Shown piece by piece: positions 6,103 through 6,395 of a DNA stretch of 6,395 nt. The DNA is from Verrucomicrobiales bacterium (lineage in GTDB: Bacteria > Verrucomicrobiota > Verrucomicrobiia > Limisphaerales > UBA1100). Each line of letters starts with the position of its first letter. The stretch's first letter is position 1. A program made the position numbers and the translations under genes. A model generated the notes under the pieces. The model worked only from the letters and a program-made list of their open reading frames with translations. It was not told where the DNA came from and did not search any database. The stretch is from the NCBI GenBank assembly GCA_011523245.1, contig WTHG01000205.1, positions 1-6,395 on the forward strand, given 5' to 3'.

Positions 6103-6395
6103 GTGAAACCCCTCGCCGACTGTCGCCTTTACGCCTTTGTCGACAGCGCCTATCGCAATGGCCGTACTCCTGCCGAACTTGCGCAGCAACTCTGCGACGG
6201 CGGCGCCGACATCCTTCAGCTGCGCGCCAAGGATTGGCCTGAGGAAGATATCCGCGAGGCGGCAGAGGCCATCCTGCCCATCACACGGGCGGCCGAGATT
6301 CCGCTCGTCATCAACGATCATTGGGCTCTGGCCAGCGAACTGGGTGCCGAGTTTTGTCATCTAGGGCAGGAAGATTTTTTTGAGCCGGATGACGA
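6103..6395 (+). CDS. thiE: Thiamine-phosphate synthase, 3' partial
   Basis: From GTG at 6103 the frame stays open to the window edge (97 complete codons). The enzyme joins hydroxymethylpyrimidine diphosphate to thiazole phosphate, giving thiamine monophosphate, on a TIM barrel. Recognisable marks are CRLYAFVD (first strand), GGADILQLRAKDW (33-45, the QLRxK motif), IPLVINDHWALASELGAE (66-83) and CHLGQEDFF (85-93). Asp72 (IND) and Asp91 (GQED) correspond to the Mg2+ ligands known in B. subtilis ThiE. Just before HLGQED this copy has FC where GV or GI is common. The GTG start is 3 nt after the accC stop and the protein aligns from its first strand, so translation is probably coupled to accC. About half of a normal ~210-residue ThiE is visible; a fusion or a paralogue such as TenI cannot be excluded from the N-terminal half, though the conserved motifs favour ThiE. 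Confidence 0.88.
   Translation, partial: MKPLADCRLYAFVDSAYRNGRTPAELAQQLCDGGADILQLRAKDWPEEDIREAAEAILPITRAAEIPLVINDHWALASELGAEFCHLGQEDFFEPDD

Noticed and set aside
5698..6360. A 220-codon minus-strand open frame spanning the accC end and thiE
   Set aside because: It is an antisense shadow crossing two conserved + strand genes, with no start context or family marks.

Overview
This 6.4-kb window looks like an ordinary chromosomal stretch from a Verrucomicrobiota (PVC superphylum) bacterium. The main taxonomic clue is the first gene. It joins HEAT repeats to the C-terminal haem-binding CxxCH domain that is typical of Verrucomicrobia and Planctomycetes. Weak or absent Shine-Dalgarno sequences before nearly every start, and the GC-rich genes, fit this assignment but do not prove it.

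Layout. Positions 1-1736 (+) are the 3' part of the HEAT-repeat/c-type haem protein, whose start lies before the window. Convergent to it, with only 4 bp between the stop codons, is a small predicted lipoprotein (1741-2280, -) with a long Pro/Glu-rich spacer and a small C-terminal domain. A divergent intergenic region (2281-2484) holds candidate promoters and an inverted repeat. All later genes are on the + strand: DNA polymerase III delta' subunit (2485-3543), type II 3-dehydroquinate dehydratase aroQ (3575-4000), a 195-bp AT-richer gap with regulatory-looking structure, accB (4196-4702), accC (4723-6099), and the 5' part of thiE (6103 to the window edge). The thiE start is 3 nt after the accC stop and the gene runs off the end.

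How the genes fit together. AccB (biotin carboxyl carrier) and AccC (biotin carboxylase) form the first half-reaction of acetyl-CoA carboxylase, which supplies malonyl-CoA for fatty acids. AroQ makes 3-dehydroshikimate for aromatic amino acids, and ThiE joins the pyrimidine and thiazole halves of thiamine. accB, accC and thiE are so tightly packed that they are probably one transcript. aroQ may be co-transcribed with holB (31-nt gap). The aroQ-accB gap probably carries a separate accBC promoter.

I see no rRNA, tRNA, CRISPR array, insertion sequence or phage gene, and nothing that amounts to a new biological system. The points most worth a second look are a perfect 14-bp palindrome and overlapping hairpins in the accB leader, a run of near-identical 9-bp repeats encoding the AccB linker, and some local sequence oddities in AccC and delta'.
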